DNA of 64,000 nt from assembly GCF_014356525.2 (NCBI RefSeq), contig NC_052511.1, forward strand, positions 35,183,121 through 35,247,120, written 5' to 3'. This DNA is from Nilaparvata lugens. Its lineage: Eukaryota > Arthropoda > Insecta > Hemiptera > Delphacidae. The notes beneath the pieces were generated by a model, which saw only the letters and a program-made list of their open reading frames with translations, was not told the DNA's origin and ran no database searches. Positions 1 to 11,078 of this stretch are shown piece by piece; within the stretch, counting starts at the first letter, position 1, and each line of letters begins with the position of its first letter. Both the position numbers and the translations under genes were made by a program.

Positions 1-239
1 ACAGCATTGGCCAGTATGGGATGCTTCAATGTTATTTGGAAGGGATACTGACATTTTAAAATGAATCACACTAAAGCAACTCGAAATTCACGTCTGTAGC
101 ATCACTCACAAAACACAAACTTGCCAACTTCAGTTTGGAAAACTCCAGTTTACAAAACTCCGGTTAGCAAAACCTGTCTTGTTTGGCGAATCACGAGAAT
201 GTAGGGCATTTGTTGAGCTAACATTGCAGAGATAGTCCG

Positions 240-2040
240 AGTGGTACGTGATGCCCTCTCTGTCTGGAAGTATTGTGATGAGATGCGAGAGGAAGAGAGA
301 CAGAAATATAGGGAAAGAATCAGAGTTGAGAGTGATCCTTCCTGTGTGTGAGTATTGTGAACAGATGCTAAAAAAATAGGAGATGAAGAGAGACAAGATA
401 CGAGAAATATTCAGGAAGAGACGAGAGAAATCTGAATGAGGATTGGAGAAAAAAACGAGGAGAACGAGATACAGAAGGTGGAAGGAGAAGGGAACGAGAA
501 GAATAGAAGGGAGTGAGTGATAGAGAAAACACGGATAAGAATATGAAGTAGTGGAAGAAGGAAAAGGAACAGAGAAGAGAAAGAGAGAAAGGAAGTGAAA
601 AAGAGAATCTGAATGGAGATTGGAAAGATGTGTTTGCGAAAAAAAATAATGAAGGAATAAGAAAAGAAGATCTCGAAGAAGGAATAGAATAGATTGACTA
701 TTATATTTGATCAATGAGGATAGAAAGAAGTGAGAGACGGAGAAGGAAGATAAGTGGGAAAGAGAGACAGAATAAGAGGGGACGAATAAAAAAAAGCTGA
801 GAAGAGTAGAACGTAGAAAGCTGGAATAAGAACGAGAATAACGAAGAGAACGAAAAACGAAAAAGGTGGAAGGAGATGAACACGAAGAAGGATAGAGAGA
901 AAAAAGGGAAGGAAAAGGAACTGGAGTTAGAAAGAGAGACAGGAAAGGAGGGGATGAATCAGAATAAAGCCAAGGAGAGAAGAACGACAAGGACGAGAAA
1001 TAGAAGGTAGAGAGAGAGAGAAAAACACGAAGAAGGATAGTAAGGAGTGAGAGAAGAAGAAGGGAGAAAAAACTCTCATGCACAGAGAGGACGAGGGATA
1101 AAGAGTATGTAGTTGAATGAGTGAGGAGGAGAAGAAGAAGGAGAAAGAAGATGTGGTAGAGGATTAAAAAGGGGAAGAAATGAAAAAAAGAGGAAAAGGC
1201 ATAGAGAGTGGAAGAGAAGCAGCAGTTCAAGTAGTGGTAGTAAGGAAAAGGTAGAGTGAGAGCAAACACTGAACTTTATTTGCTGAAGTCAAATATCTGA
1301 ACAGGGAATACTGCATTCCTACTTCCCGACAAAAAGAGCAATGAGAGGGAGTGAGAGGAAGAGGGGAGATAAGGAGAGAAAACTGAGAGAGACAAGGAAA
1401 AGAGACGACAGAGAACTATTCCAGGAAGTGGTAAAAGGAATAAGTAGATGGCAAGATACAGAGTAACTATGTTGAAACACTTTATATAGAGAGGGGAATG
1501 AAGATAAAACCACTTCCTGAAGAGGAAAATGAAGAGAATCGTTCCGAGTTGAACAAGGAAAATTCTTCAGTTTCCGAGAAAAGTACAAGGATTAGGAGAA
1601 GGTTTATACAAACAGGAAAAAGCTACTGCATTTGGATTGCAAGAGATGCAAAGCAGTGAGACACAAGGATAGACGAAGATGGAATAGTGAAAAGGAGGAC
1701 AGATTGGAATAGAAGTAAAGGTATTGTAAGATAGAGAGGGAAAAGGAATCTCACGATCAACTAGGGCTAGCAGTAAGGAAATTGAAGGAAGGGATTAAAA
1801 AAGATGAGAAGAGTGACACAAAAAGGATACAATATTATGAGAAGAACAATTGAAAATGTAAAAAGAATAAAAATTGATTTCATAGCAGAAGAAGGAAGGA
1901 AGTAACTGGAAAGGTTCAAAAAAGAAAAAAGCGAACAGGAAGTCGAAGAGAGGAAGACAGGAAGAAGCGACGGAGAAGGAGAAGAAGATGAAGAAGAAGA
2001 AGCAGATGAAAAGAGGAAACTCACGACCAAAAGACACGAT
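240..2040. repeat. Purine-rich low-complexity tract
   Basis: About 1.8 kb in which the plus strand is nearly all A and G, built from irregular GAGA, GGAAGAA and AGAGAAAGG runs with no fixed period. The opposite strand reads as long open frames rich in Ser, Phe and Leu (for example 130-1269). These are explained by the lack of purine-starting stop codons on the pyrimidine strand, not by a gene. Bases 1-239 are ordinary AT-rich sequence with no recognised feature. Confidence 0.85.
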
Positions 2041-2454
2041 CCTGTCCAATTTTCTCCTGGCACTGTGCCCCGTTTCTCTTCATTAAGTTTATAGCAAGAG
2101 GAAACATATTCGGGAAACTTTCAGGCAAGAACGGTAATACATTGTAGTCAGATGACAATATTCTTACATGTCTTTCTTGGAGAAGTATAAATTTTTCCAC
2201 CTTGCGTAGATTCCAAGTTCTTCTTGTTTGTTGACCTATCAAATGAGGAAGTGCAAGTACAATATAGTTTTAATAGTTGCACCACTCCATTCTTCTTGAA
2301 TGATATTGAATCAGAATTTAAATAAATAGAATTTTCATAGATGAAGCAAGATTGGTGCCGATTATTCTTGTTTGAAACAAAATAGAGATTTTCATGGAAA
2401 GACTCTCTGTATTTCTATTGGTGGATGTCAATTTGAAAGTTAGGAGAGAGTTCT
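2041..2454. other. Unannotated AT-rich stretch
   Basis: Non-repetitive sequence following the purine tract. A 73-codon open frame on the minus strand (2021-2242) resembles no family I recognise and has no visible splice or codon signature. I treat the stretch as non-coding. Confidence 0.4.
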
Positions 2455-2769
2455 ACAGCGTCGACCAATCACGTGCGAATAGGCTTCAGGCTCTGAGTAC
2501 AAGTCCACGCCCAGAACTATCTCTCATTGGCTGCTGAAATTACGTCATTCTAGACCTATACAAACTCCATTTTGTGTATCAATACCATTCAAGACAGACA
2601 TTTGGAGTTAGCGTTGAAATTAGTAAAATGCGTTAGTAGATGTAATTAGCGTTCAAATAGTGAATGAATGTGAATTGCGAACTTTATTGAATAAAAAGAG
2701 ATTTGATAATAAACAAGATAAATTTATTAAACATTATTTAGTGAATAATTGTTATAATTTCCAATATAG
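2455..2769 (+). promoter_or_regulatory. Candidate promoter and non-coding first exon
   Basis: The segment has a CCAAT box (2465-2469) next to an E-box CACGTG (2470-2475). An inverted CCAAT (ATTGG, 2526-2530) and a CRE-like TACGTCA (2541-2547) follow. Further on there is a perfect-consensus splice donor, TAG followed by GTAAGT at 2770-2775. This arrangement suits a promoter plus a 5' untranslated exon read on the plus strand. No coding exon downstream on the plus strand can be matched to it. A related motif set (CCAAT-like and CACGTG-like sites, then a conserved CAGAACTATCT) occurs near 9050-9240, so it may instead be part of a repeat family. Confidence 0.25.
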
Positions 2770-2854
2770 GTAAGTTATTTTCTATAATCAAAAATATTGA
2801 AACGAAATAAATGAATGAATCCGAACCTAGAATTAATTTATTGAAAATCTAAAA

Positions 2855-3661
2855 ATCTGGTGTGGCGCACTCACACAACTTTCCTTGCCGTTATGAAAAT
2901 TGATCACCTTACGCTAGTGTTCCCGCGCATACTAGTTTACTATTCAAAGATCTGAGCCAGCTGGTGACAGGACAATAACGCTGGATACACACGAGATCTG
3001 CTATCTCTTCATAGTGAATGATTTAATAGAATCAACAATTGCCAACAGTTTGCAATTTAATAATCACATTTTCTCAAATTTCAAGCTTATTTTCAATTTT
3101 AGGTGAAAATGTTACTGGACATTAATTGAAGAGATTTTCATGCTCAATCTTTCCCACTCGAAATTTTTCATTTAAATTATATCTGAGACCTGATAATTGG
3201 AAATCTAAAATCGAACTTTGCATAGATGGGGCGGAGCTCCTGAAATTTTTACATATAAGGGACTTGTGGCAGTTGATATAGCTTATCAATGACTATTTTA
3301 GGTATATTTCATCAAAATCGTTGGAGCCGATTTCCGAGAAAAACGCGAAATCCCTGTTTTTGACAACATTTTCGCCATTTTAACCGCCATCTTGAATTGC
3401 ATTTGATTGAAATTGTTCGTGTCGGATCCTTATAGTGTAAGGACCTTAAGTTCCAAATTTCAAGTCATTCCGTTGATTGGGACATGAGATATCGTGTACA
3501 CAGACGCACATACACTCATACACACACATACAGACCCAAAAACCACTTTTTTGGACTCAGGGAACCTTGAAACGTATAGAAATTTAGAAATTGGGGTACT
3601 TTAATTTTTTTCGGAAAGCAATACTTTCCTTACCTATGGTAATAGGACAAGGAAAGTAAAA
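2855..3661 (+). mobile_element. Interspersed repeat, CTGGTGTGGCGC family, copy A
   Basis: An 0.8 kb repeat found five times in the window (2855, 16461, 21915, 27670, and inverted at 40901). It opens with AATCTGGTGTGGCGCACTC followed by ACTTTCCTTGCC and closes with GGACAAGGAAAGTAAAA, so a short inverted similarity (ACTTTCCTTG against CAAGGAAAGT) sits near both ends. A short CA-rich stretch lies in the 3' third. There is no coding capacity. I infer a non-autonomous DNA element of unknown superfamily. Confidence 0.7.
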
Positions 3662-4390
3662 ATATGTGAAAATATTAACAAGATAATAATTTAGCCATTG
3701 GATATGTAATTAACAGTGAATAAAACTATATTTTTCAATCTAATTTCCAAGTTCTATCTATCCAAAAGGTACATATAGATTATAGAATTATCTCTATCCA
3801 AAACTCTCCATCAAGAAAGACAGACAAACTGTGAAAATTAGTGTCTTTTCTATGAATAAGTGGAGATATTTTAACACATAAAAATGGCATGAGTGCTCGA
3901 AACTAGTCGTGTCTATACAGAATTATGACATAAGGGTAATAGTAATTTCTTTAATAATTGAATATGGAGGTATATGAATATAACTCACATAGAATGAACT
4001 ATTCAATGATTATTGGACTATGACGTCAATGTGACGTAAAAAATGCATACTAATCGATATCCCGATACCTGAAATCTCTGATAAATCCTCCAAAGAGTCA
4101 ATAAAATAATTAAAAATTAATATAAGGCCTGTATTCTGATGAATCTTCATGTTCAAATTCGAGATATCACTTTAAAAACATTACGTGTCCACACAGATTT
4201 CTCCAACAAATCACTAGATTTTCATGCAAATGTTAAGCAATCACTTGAAAGGCATCCTCATCATTTATTCATTATTCTTTGCAAAACAAACCACCGACGA
4301 CGTCACAGGACTTGTTTACATATCGTTAGTTTTTTCAAGAAGCCCGACGTCTATTGATTCTAGTTGACAGTGTGATAATAGACTGTGGTC
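3662..4390. other. AT-rich non-coding stretch
   Basis: I see no gene, RNA or repeat signature. A 72-codon open frame at 4139-4357 on the plus strand has no recognisable content. Confidence 0.4.
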
Positions 4391-4758
4391 GGATTCACTT
4401 TAAACTGTCAGCATTTCTCATAAACAACATCAAAGTTTCCAATCTAAACAATGCTGACAGTCTTAAATGAATCTAACTAACTTGGTTTCACTTCGATCTG
4501 TCAGAATTTCTCATAAACAACATCAAAGTTTCCCATCCAACCAATGCTGACAGCCTGAAATGATTCCAACTATACTTAGATTCACTTCAAACTGTCAGCA
4601 TTCCTTATGGAGTAACATCGAAGTTTCCCATCTAACCAATGCTGGCAGCCTAAAATAAATCGTACCGAAATTAGATTCACTTCTTACTGTCAGCTTTTCT
4701 TCCAAATAACCTCAATGCTTTCCATTTAACCAATGCTGACAGTTTGAAGTTGATTTCA
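4391..4758. repeat. Cluster of four tandem hairpin repeats, period about 94 bp
   Basis: Four imperfect palindromes begin near 4391, 4484, 4578 and 4672. Each has a left arm like GATTCACTTCAAACTGTCAG, a 30-35 nt middle containing CATCAAAGTTTCCCATC, and a right arm that reverse-complements the left. Stems are about 24 bp with a few mismatches. Single copies of the same unit occur near 6645, 12958, 17310, 43146 and 45808. A miniature foldback element amplified in tandem is the simplest reading; the size also fits small-RNA hairpin precursors. Confidence 0.75.
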
Positions 4759-5405
4759 TCTTAGAGAAATAGGACGCGGAAGGATGAGTTGTTGGTTGCT
4801 ATGGTTACGAGACTCTTGTTATCATGTCTGTGCCTCTGTTGTTGAATATTGTATCCAATCGAACAAGACAGCTTTTTGTGGGATGCTCTACTAGTTCAAC
4901 AGATTCTGTTGTAATTTGTTTTCAAAGTCACTTTTGTGAGTGATTTGGAAGTCGTGTAAAGCTAACCGTAAAACTGAACAAAGAATATTGTTGGTGTACA
5001 TACATTTGTACAGTCAATCACTCAGTTACTTAATTTCAAGTAACATTTTTTTTTGTTTGTAGAACACATTAATTATGTTCAAATATGCTATCAAGAACAT
5101 ATCCTGGTGCTAGTTTGATTTGAAACCCATCAACCATAGTGTGGGGCTACTCATCTCTCTCCATCATCTTCAGATAAACCTAGGGACTATGCGGAATGAG
5201 ATTCATTAAAAATGTTTTAAAATGCTGAGAATATTATTATTAAGAAGCATAAAATTCCATCTGATTTGAAAAATTCGTTGGACAGCATTCTTAGGAGAGT
5301 CTTGTGCGTCTCTCAGAAGTTCAATATCCATAATTTTTAAATTTTGAAAGAGTGAGTTTTAACTCATAATACAACTGAAGAAATTTGATATTATGTTGAA
5401 TTATT
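4759..5405. other. Unassigned stretch, single-copy looking
   Basis: The part near 4780-5000 is less AT-rich than its surroundings and includes GTTGCTATGGTTAC at 4796, which is close to the RFX X-box consensus. No open frame or splice structure goes with it. Confidence 0.2.
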
Positions 5406-5477
5406 GACCGAGCGAAGTGAGATCTAAGATTCAAGTCGACGGTTTTGCAATTTTTTCTCTTTATGTTAATATGTTTT

Positions 5478-5535
<58 letters not shown>

Positions 5536-6090
5536 TAATGTTCCGCATTTTCAGCGAAAAGCAGCAATAGATTTTCTTGAAATTTGACAGGTATGTTCCT
5601 TTTTGAATTTCGCGTCAACGTATACATACGGTTTTTTGAAATTTTGCATTTTAAGGATAATACAAAAGGAAAAGGAGTCTCCTTTGAACGCCAATATTAC
5701 CGTAAAAATCAGACTTTAGAGGTATTCATCATAAATCAGCTGTCTAGTGGATATAATATTACCCGTTCAAAAACATCGAACATCTTGAAAATGTATCTTT
5801 CCATCAACGTTAGTAGATAATTGACTATAATACTACCCGTTCAAAAACATCGAACATCTTGAAAATGTATCTCTCCATCAATGTTGTAGGCAGTTGCAGC
5901 CAGACCTGAAAACAGCGTTCACACTCACATTCCGGGACGACACGTCACGGTACGATAGGACAGAAAGCTCTATTTTTATTTAGGTTTTTCCTAGATATTT
6001 TAAATAATTTATTAATTTTTGAGAAAACATAACAACAGGTCAATGTAACTTACTGAGCGCGAGGTCTACTGTTCACAGAACTACTAGTAA
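5406..6090 (-). mobile_element. GACCGAGCGAAG repeat family, full copy with (AT)n
   Basis: One end is GACCGAGCGAAGTGAGATC, itself a small hairpin, and the other is GAGGTCTACTGTTCACAG. Other copies are at 31719-32341 and 33113-33548 in the opposite orientation, with fragments at 10318, 11008 and 56334. This copy contains an (AT)n run at about 5480-5535. It also has a duplicated block (5755-5875) sharing ACCCGTTCAAAAACATCGAA with the repeats near 59520 and 59690. No coding capacity. Confidence 0.6.
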
Positions 6091-6255
6091 TCTGATGAAT
6101 TACAAAACTCGATCATGAAGCCTACATTTTGAATAAATTGAAGCAAGAGGTCTGAACAAGACAACGCATCATTTTAATAGATCAATTTCGTATCATTACA
6201 CACATCTTTGAGGACAAACTCACAGAGTTTCTCTGCAATGGAAAAATACTGTATG

Positions 6256-6350
6256 AGATATTTATTATTTATTTATTTATTTATTCGTGGACAGAATCAC
6301 AAATCATATAAATATGATTAGGAAGGAACAACAGGCTTGGCCCAAATCTA
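6256..6350 (-). mobile_element. 3' tail of a non-LTR retrotransposon
   Basis: On the plus strand a TTTATTTATTTATT run leads into AACAGGCTTGGCCCAAA. Read on the minus strand this is a GGGC-loop-GCCTGTT stem-loop followed by an (AATA)n tail, the usual form of a 5'-truncated LINE end. Similar tails occur near 9345, 10098, 10918, 27435, 31185, 31355 and 55410. Confidence 0.55.
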
Positions 6351-6644
6351 TTCCATTCCCAAATTTTGAAAAATTAATAAAATGTCCAAAAAATAGGTTA
6401 TGTTTCTACTGTAAAACGTTCAAGTTCAATTTTCGTCCAAAATATATACAAGCTATACATTTTGAATTTATAGAAATTAAAACACCAATCTATATTCAAA
6501 TATAACACTTAATTATCACTTCATATTGAATTAATCAAGTTATTTTATAAAATTTTGAACCCAAAAATACACACGTTAATAATAATATTCATTACTATGG
6601 GAATTGAAATCGAGTACTAGCACATTGGAACTGTAGTTAGATGA

Positions 6645-6726
6645 TTATTTTAAAATTGTCAGCATTTCTAATTAGCAATAAGTTACTCTTTCCAATTAGC
6701 CTCTTCATTTAAACGATGCCGACAGT
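6645..6726. repeat. Single hairpin repeat unit
   Basis: A diverged copy of the unit clustered at 4391-4758: an AATTGTCAGCATTTC left arm and a CGATGCCGACAGTCTGAAG right arm, which runs a few bases into the next duplication. Confidence 0.5.
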
Positions 6727-7999
6727 CTGAAGTAATTTTGACTATGATACAGTCACTTGTACTACAGCGGAAATTTACATTTTGGAAACAAAACTAAAAT
6801 ATTTACTCTCCCGATTCATGATTGGACAGCAGATAATTAGGAGACTAGAAAATAAGAGTTAAGTGGACTTATCGATTCTGAGCTAGGATAATAGCTTTCA
6901 AATTATTATAAGCGCTACAGTGATTGCTCTAGTTCCTCCTAGACCCCCTTTATGAATTACACGCACCTAGCTATTCAGACCAGAGAGAATAGAACTACAT
7001 TCTTGATTTTATTCTCTCCGATTATAGCATACTACAATAATTATTGTACATACCATAGTTTATCACTATAATTATTTCATAATGTGCAGTTTGCACAGTG
7101 CCAGTTAGCCCCCCCCCACCAACTTTGGGCTCCCCTGAATTTGACACATCATTACAATTTTCAAGATAGATTAAGATTTCATGAGAATGAAATATCTTAT
7201 TGAGAAGAAGGAGAAGAAGAGAACGAGGAAGAAGAAGAAGAAGAAGAAGAAGAAGAAGAAGAAGAAGAAGAAGAAGAAGAAGAAGAAGAAGAAGAAGAAG
7301 AAGAAGAAGAAGAAGAAGAAGAAGAAAAAGAAAAAGAAAAAGGAGAAGAAGAAGAAGAAGAAAAAGAAAAAGAAAAAGGAGAAGAAGAAGAAGAATAACA
7401 AGAACAAGAAGATGACTTGCATCTTAATCAAAATATTGATTGATATCCTCTACAGCTTTTCAAAATAGTCTCTACATCATATCATAAAAAGCTACAATAA
7501 AATCAATAAAGCGACCTCAACTGCTGGCTAAACATCCGTTCACGCCAGATATTTCTGTTACATCATTTTTCAAATGACCTGTTAACATTTTTACAAAGAT
7601 ACTTGCCACGATTATGAAATGAAACGATATTATTAATTACGTCTCTTTTTTCATTCTGATACAGTATAGTTCATCATTCGCGTTGTGATAGGTTTTTGAA
7701 TGGGAGCAAAAAATAGTCATTCATTACTTCAGTGACCACTGATAGTAGCTTATCACAGTTTTTCATTCATCAAAACTAATTGAATTAATGTGGGTGATTA
7801 CATGCGTATTAGTTTCAATAATAGGATTCACGTTTGTTTATTTACTTCCTAGAAGATTTTTAAATATGCAGGACGTGTGAAAGTAGGTTAGTTATGGTTT
7901 TACGAATTTGTAGCACAATATATCTCTAAGGGCCGGATTTTGAAACGATTCACAGGGACTAACAAGCTGAATAAGTTGATGGTTGGAACTTGGAAAGTT
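6727..7999. repeat. 1.3 kb dispersed duplication, copy 1
   Basis: Nearly the same sequence appears in direct orientation at 11079-12361. Shared landmarks run from AGTAATTTTGACTATGATAC through a (GAA)n core to CGATTCACAGGGACTAACAA. The copies differ by scattered substitutions, small indels and (GAA)n length. No coding potential outside the simple repeat. Confidence 0.85.
7230..7391. repeat. (GAA)n microsatellite
   Basis: Roughly 160 bp of AAG/GAA triplets with occasional AAA and GGA variants. Its open frames in several phases (poly-Lys, poly-Arg, poly-Phe) are artefacts of the repeat. Confidence 0.95.
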
Positions 8000-8120
8000 T
8001 TAATTATTGAATTAATTGATAAAGACGTAATTTCGTAGGACCAGTTACTTCAAAACTCATTCATGTAATATAATTATTGAAATTGAAATTGGAATTCTTC
8101 ATTCCCCCAAAAAATCAAAT

Positions 8121-8365
8121 ACTGTACATAAAAATCATAAGATTATTTTGAAATAAAGGTTTCGTTCATGGGCAAATGCCTGTAAAATAGGATTATTCTC
8201 AGTTTTATTACTAGCCGTCAGGCTCGCTTACATAAAAATCTTACAGTACAGGCTTACTGTACATAAAAATCATAAGATTATTTTGAAATAAAGGTTTCGT
8301 TCATGGGCAAATGCCTGTAAAATAGGATTATTCTCAGTATTATTACTAGCCGTCAGGCTCGCTTC
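8121..8365. repeat. Two direct repeats, period 135 bp
   Basis: The block that starts ACTGTACATAAAAATCATAA occurs at 8121 and again at 8256. Each copy runs into the sequence CTAGCCGTCAGGCTCGCTT, which is the reverse complement of a Helitron 3' end. The duplication therefore includes a copy of the transposon terminus. Confidence 0.8.
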
Positions 8366-9023
8366 GCTCGCCTTATCCGTCTAAAAAGGGGACTCCGCCC
8401 CCTGGACCACCGACTGGATCGTCCAAGAATGAGAGCAGCAATTTTTTCTTTTGAGCGTTTTTATCATATGTTAGGACGACCCAGTCGGGGGTCCAGACTA
8501 AACGTCTGGCTAAACGGATATGGCGAAGCGAGCCTGACGGCTAGTAATATAATATTCCCAGGAATAGCTCCGATTGAAGTAGCAGTGCCCAATCAATTTT
8601 CCGCGATAAATGCATTTCAATCTTCAACTTGGTGCCAACCTAACAAAGTCAACTCAACTTAATGCCAACCTGACAAAATTATTAATTTAGTTACCAGTTA
8701 ACAACTGTTTCAAAGAGGTACTCTCTCTAGATTATAATTCTATATTAACATATGGTATGGACATTTTTCAATTATAATTAAGAGAATAAGAAGAATATAC
8801 ATGCTGAAAGACGAACTTTACACCCTTAAAAACCACCCTTAGAGTTGAAATATTGCCAAAAGATTAAATTTCTTAGTGCGCCTCTAAAGGGCCAACTGAA
8901 CATACCTACCAAATTTGAACGTTTTTGGTCCGGTAGATTTTTAGTTCTGCGAGTAAGTGAGTGAGTCAGTCAGTCAGTTAGTCAGTCAATGAGTGAGTGC
9001 CATTTCGCTTTTATATATATAGA
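8346..9023 (-). mobile_element. Non-autonomous Helitron
   Basis: On the minus strand the element begins TCTATATATATAAAAGCG and ends with a GC-rich hairpin and CTGACGGCTAG, that is, 5' TC and 3' CTAG as Helitrons require. The bases on either side are A and T, as expected for insertion between A and T. No Rep or helicase is encoded. A second 3' terminus in the opposite orientation (ending near 8544) makes 8346-8547 an inverted repeat about 200 bp long, which is unusual. Confidence 0.75.
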
Positions 9024-9344
9024 TTTAATTGATAATATGTAAGCCAATCATGTGACCATAGCTTGATTTAATCCTGGATTGGATAAAACTTGGACTAATA
9101 TCCTATCACGTGAGGGCTCAGAACTATCTTATTGGAAAATACTCCAGTTAGGTACTATAAAATACGAAAAATACTCCAGTTACTATAAAAACTTGGTTTA
9201 ATCGCCTATCATGTAAGCATATGGGCCCAGAACTATCTTAATGAGAAAAAAACTCCAGCTAGATACTATAAAATACGAAAAATACAAACTATAACAGGAA
9301 TCTTCAAACAGAAAACAGAATCGTTTAAAACTCTATTAGAACAG

Positions 9345-9422
9345 TTATTTATTTATCATTGTATACAAATACTTAACCTGAGGAAAGGCACAACAGGCTC
9401 ATGCCCAAAACTGTCCCATTTC
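9345..9422 (-). mobile_element. 3' tail of a non-LTR retrotransposon
   Basis: TTATTTATTTATCATTG leads to CAACAGGCTCATGCCCAAAAC, the same terminal stem-loop as at 6256, severely 5'-truncated. Confidence 0.5.
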
Positions 9423-10097
9423 CAATTTATACTATTATCTGTCCAAATCAAAATGTTGGCTATGTCACTTTCACTTTTCAAAATACAATCTACGCTCTTC
9501 TCATTGGTTTACCAGAGTGTGATATCACTCAAGTACGTTTTAAAAGAAGTTATTGATTAGCCACCTATTATTGATTATTGAAACAGAATCAAATTGAATC
9601 TGTTGTGCTCTTGATCTTAATCTCTCTCTAAAACAAATTCCCTGCCAATAAATAAGAATCAAATTCTAATCATTAATATAATGATAATAAATTATGCGAT
9701 TGATATTTAGTTACAATCACAAGGTCTCTAAAAGTGAGATGCAAACTCAAAAAAAAGAACTCAACGGATGACAAGAAAAGAGAGAAGAGAAAGAAGAAAA
9801 TGTAATCGATGAATAAGATGGAATGAAAGAGGCCAGGTGAACAGAGCTGGATAAGGGTGCTTGACCTTTCAAGGATGGTAACCGCGGAGGGAGGGAGATT
9901 TACAGGGGTTGATCTTCTTGGAATACATCCAGAAAAGCGATGTATACGACATAAAATATCTCACACACTTGTAATTTGGCATTTCCTTGATAATTTGATT
10001 CCATTTTTATAAAATAGTTTATAATATGATCATTCAATATAAGGCATAAGATATCTCACACACTTGTAATTTGACATTTTCTTGATAATTCAATTCC

Positions 10098-10215
10098 ATT
10101 AATATTTACTTATTTATTTATTTATTTCATTGACAATATTACAAATCATAATTATAATAAATATAATATGATTGGAGAAGACAACAGGCATAGCCCAAAA
10201 CTGTCTTCTCCCAAA
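10098..10215 (-). mobile_element. 3' tail of a non-LTR retrotransposon
   Basis: A TTTATTTATTTATTTATTT run is followed by ACAACAGGCATAGCCCAAAA. Same family of terminal stem-loop. A fragment of the GACCGAGCGAAG repeat family follows near 10318-10390. Confidence 0.5.
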
Positions 10216-10650
10216 TTTTTACAAATGGAAGTTTCAAAAAAGAATAAGGTTAAGATTACATTTTCACTTCAAATATATGATATTCAATATGATTATCCAA
10301 TATATATATCATATTGTACTAGTAGTTCTGTGAACAGTAGACCTCACGCAGTATTCTCATCCACAAGTACCAGATGTCAACTGTTTTAAATGTTAACAAA
10401 CTCAGTTCACGTTTGAATTTGCATTTCATATGATATAATTCATCCAGTTCCGTGATGATCTTTCTATCTGATGAAAATTAATTTTTTAGAATCAAAATTA
10501 TTATAATTTCTCCAGCATTATTTAGTTCATTTGTTTATTTTTATTCACCTATTAAATTATTAGTTTTTTCGAATGTGAGAATATTGATACTGATGGGCAC
10601 GCATAATAATAATACAATGACTGCAGAACAAAAATATATTGAAACCAAAG

Positions 10651-10858
10651 ACCTTAAAGCTGTGCGATTGGACCAAATTTATTGAAAAAATGGTAATAAC
10701 TCAATCCTTTTAGATTATATTAGATTGAACATAACTTATCATACACATGATGAACATTTATGTGTTTGTCAACTTCCGTTCAATCTAATAGAATCTATAA
10801 GGATTAAGTTATAACCATTTTGTTAATAACTTTGGTGTAAACCCAGCTTAAAGATGCA
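10651..10858. mobile_element. Palindromic MITE, diverged copy
   Basis: Related to the better-preserved 36519-36707 element: both contain TTAGATTGAACATAACTTATC-like centres and CTTTGGTGTAAAC near one end. The left arm here is degenerate. Confidence 0.55.
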
Positions 10859-10917
10859 TACCTCTTTAATCGTTCGTTCGGTCAATCATCATCTGATTCA
10901 ATATGATGCAAGCACAC

Positions 10918-11078
10918 ATCATAAACATCTATTGGGAGCTGACAACAGGCTTAGCCCAGAACTGTTGATAATAATTACAATCTTGAAGCTTTCTCTATCC
11001 ATTCATTGACCGAGCGAAGTGAGGTCTAAGATTCAAGTCGACGGTTTGACATATCTCTTAATGTTTATAATGGTGATA
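10918..11078. repeat. LINE-tail fragment followed by a GACCGAGCGAAG fragment
   Basis: GACAACAGGCTTAGCCCAG marks the tail stem-loop. At 11008 there is a short piece of the GACCGAGCGAAG family, directly before the second copy of the 1.3 kb duplication. Confidence 0.45.

Noticed and set aside
130..1269. 379-codon Ser/Phe/Leu-rich open frame on the minus strand, membrane-protein-like
   Set aside because: It is the complement of a purine-rich tract; composition alone keeps the frame open and there is no domain, splice or conservation sign.
4796..4809. RFX X-box-like motif GTTGCTATGGTTAC
   Set aside because: One half-site departs from consensus and no ciliary gene or exon is nearby, so chance is as likely.
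7171..7468. Poly-Lys, poly-Arg and poly-Phe open frames
   Set aside because: (GAA)n microsatellite read in different frames; the same occurs at 11533-11836.
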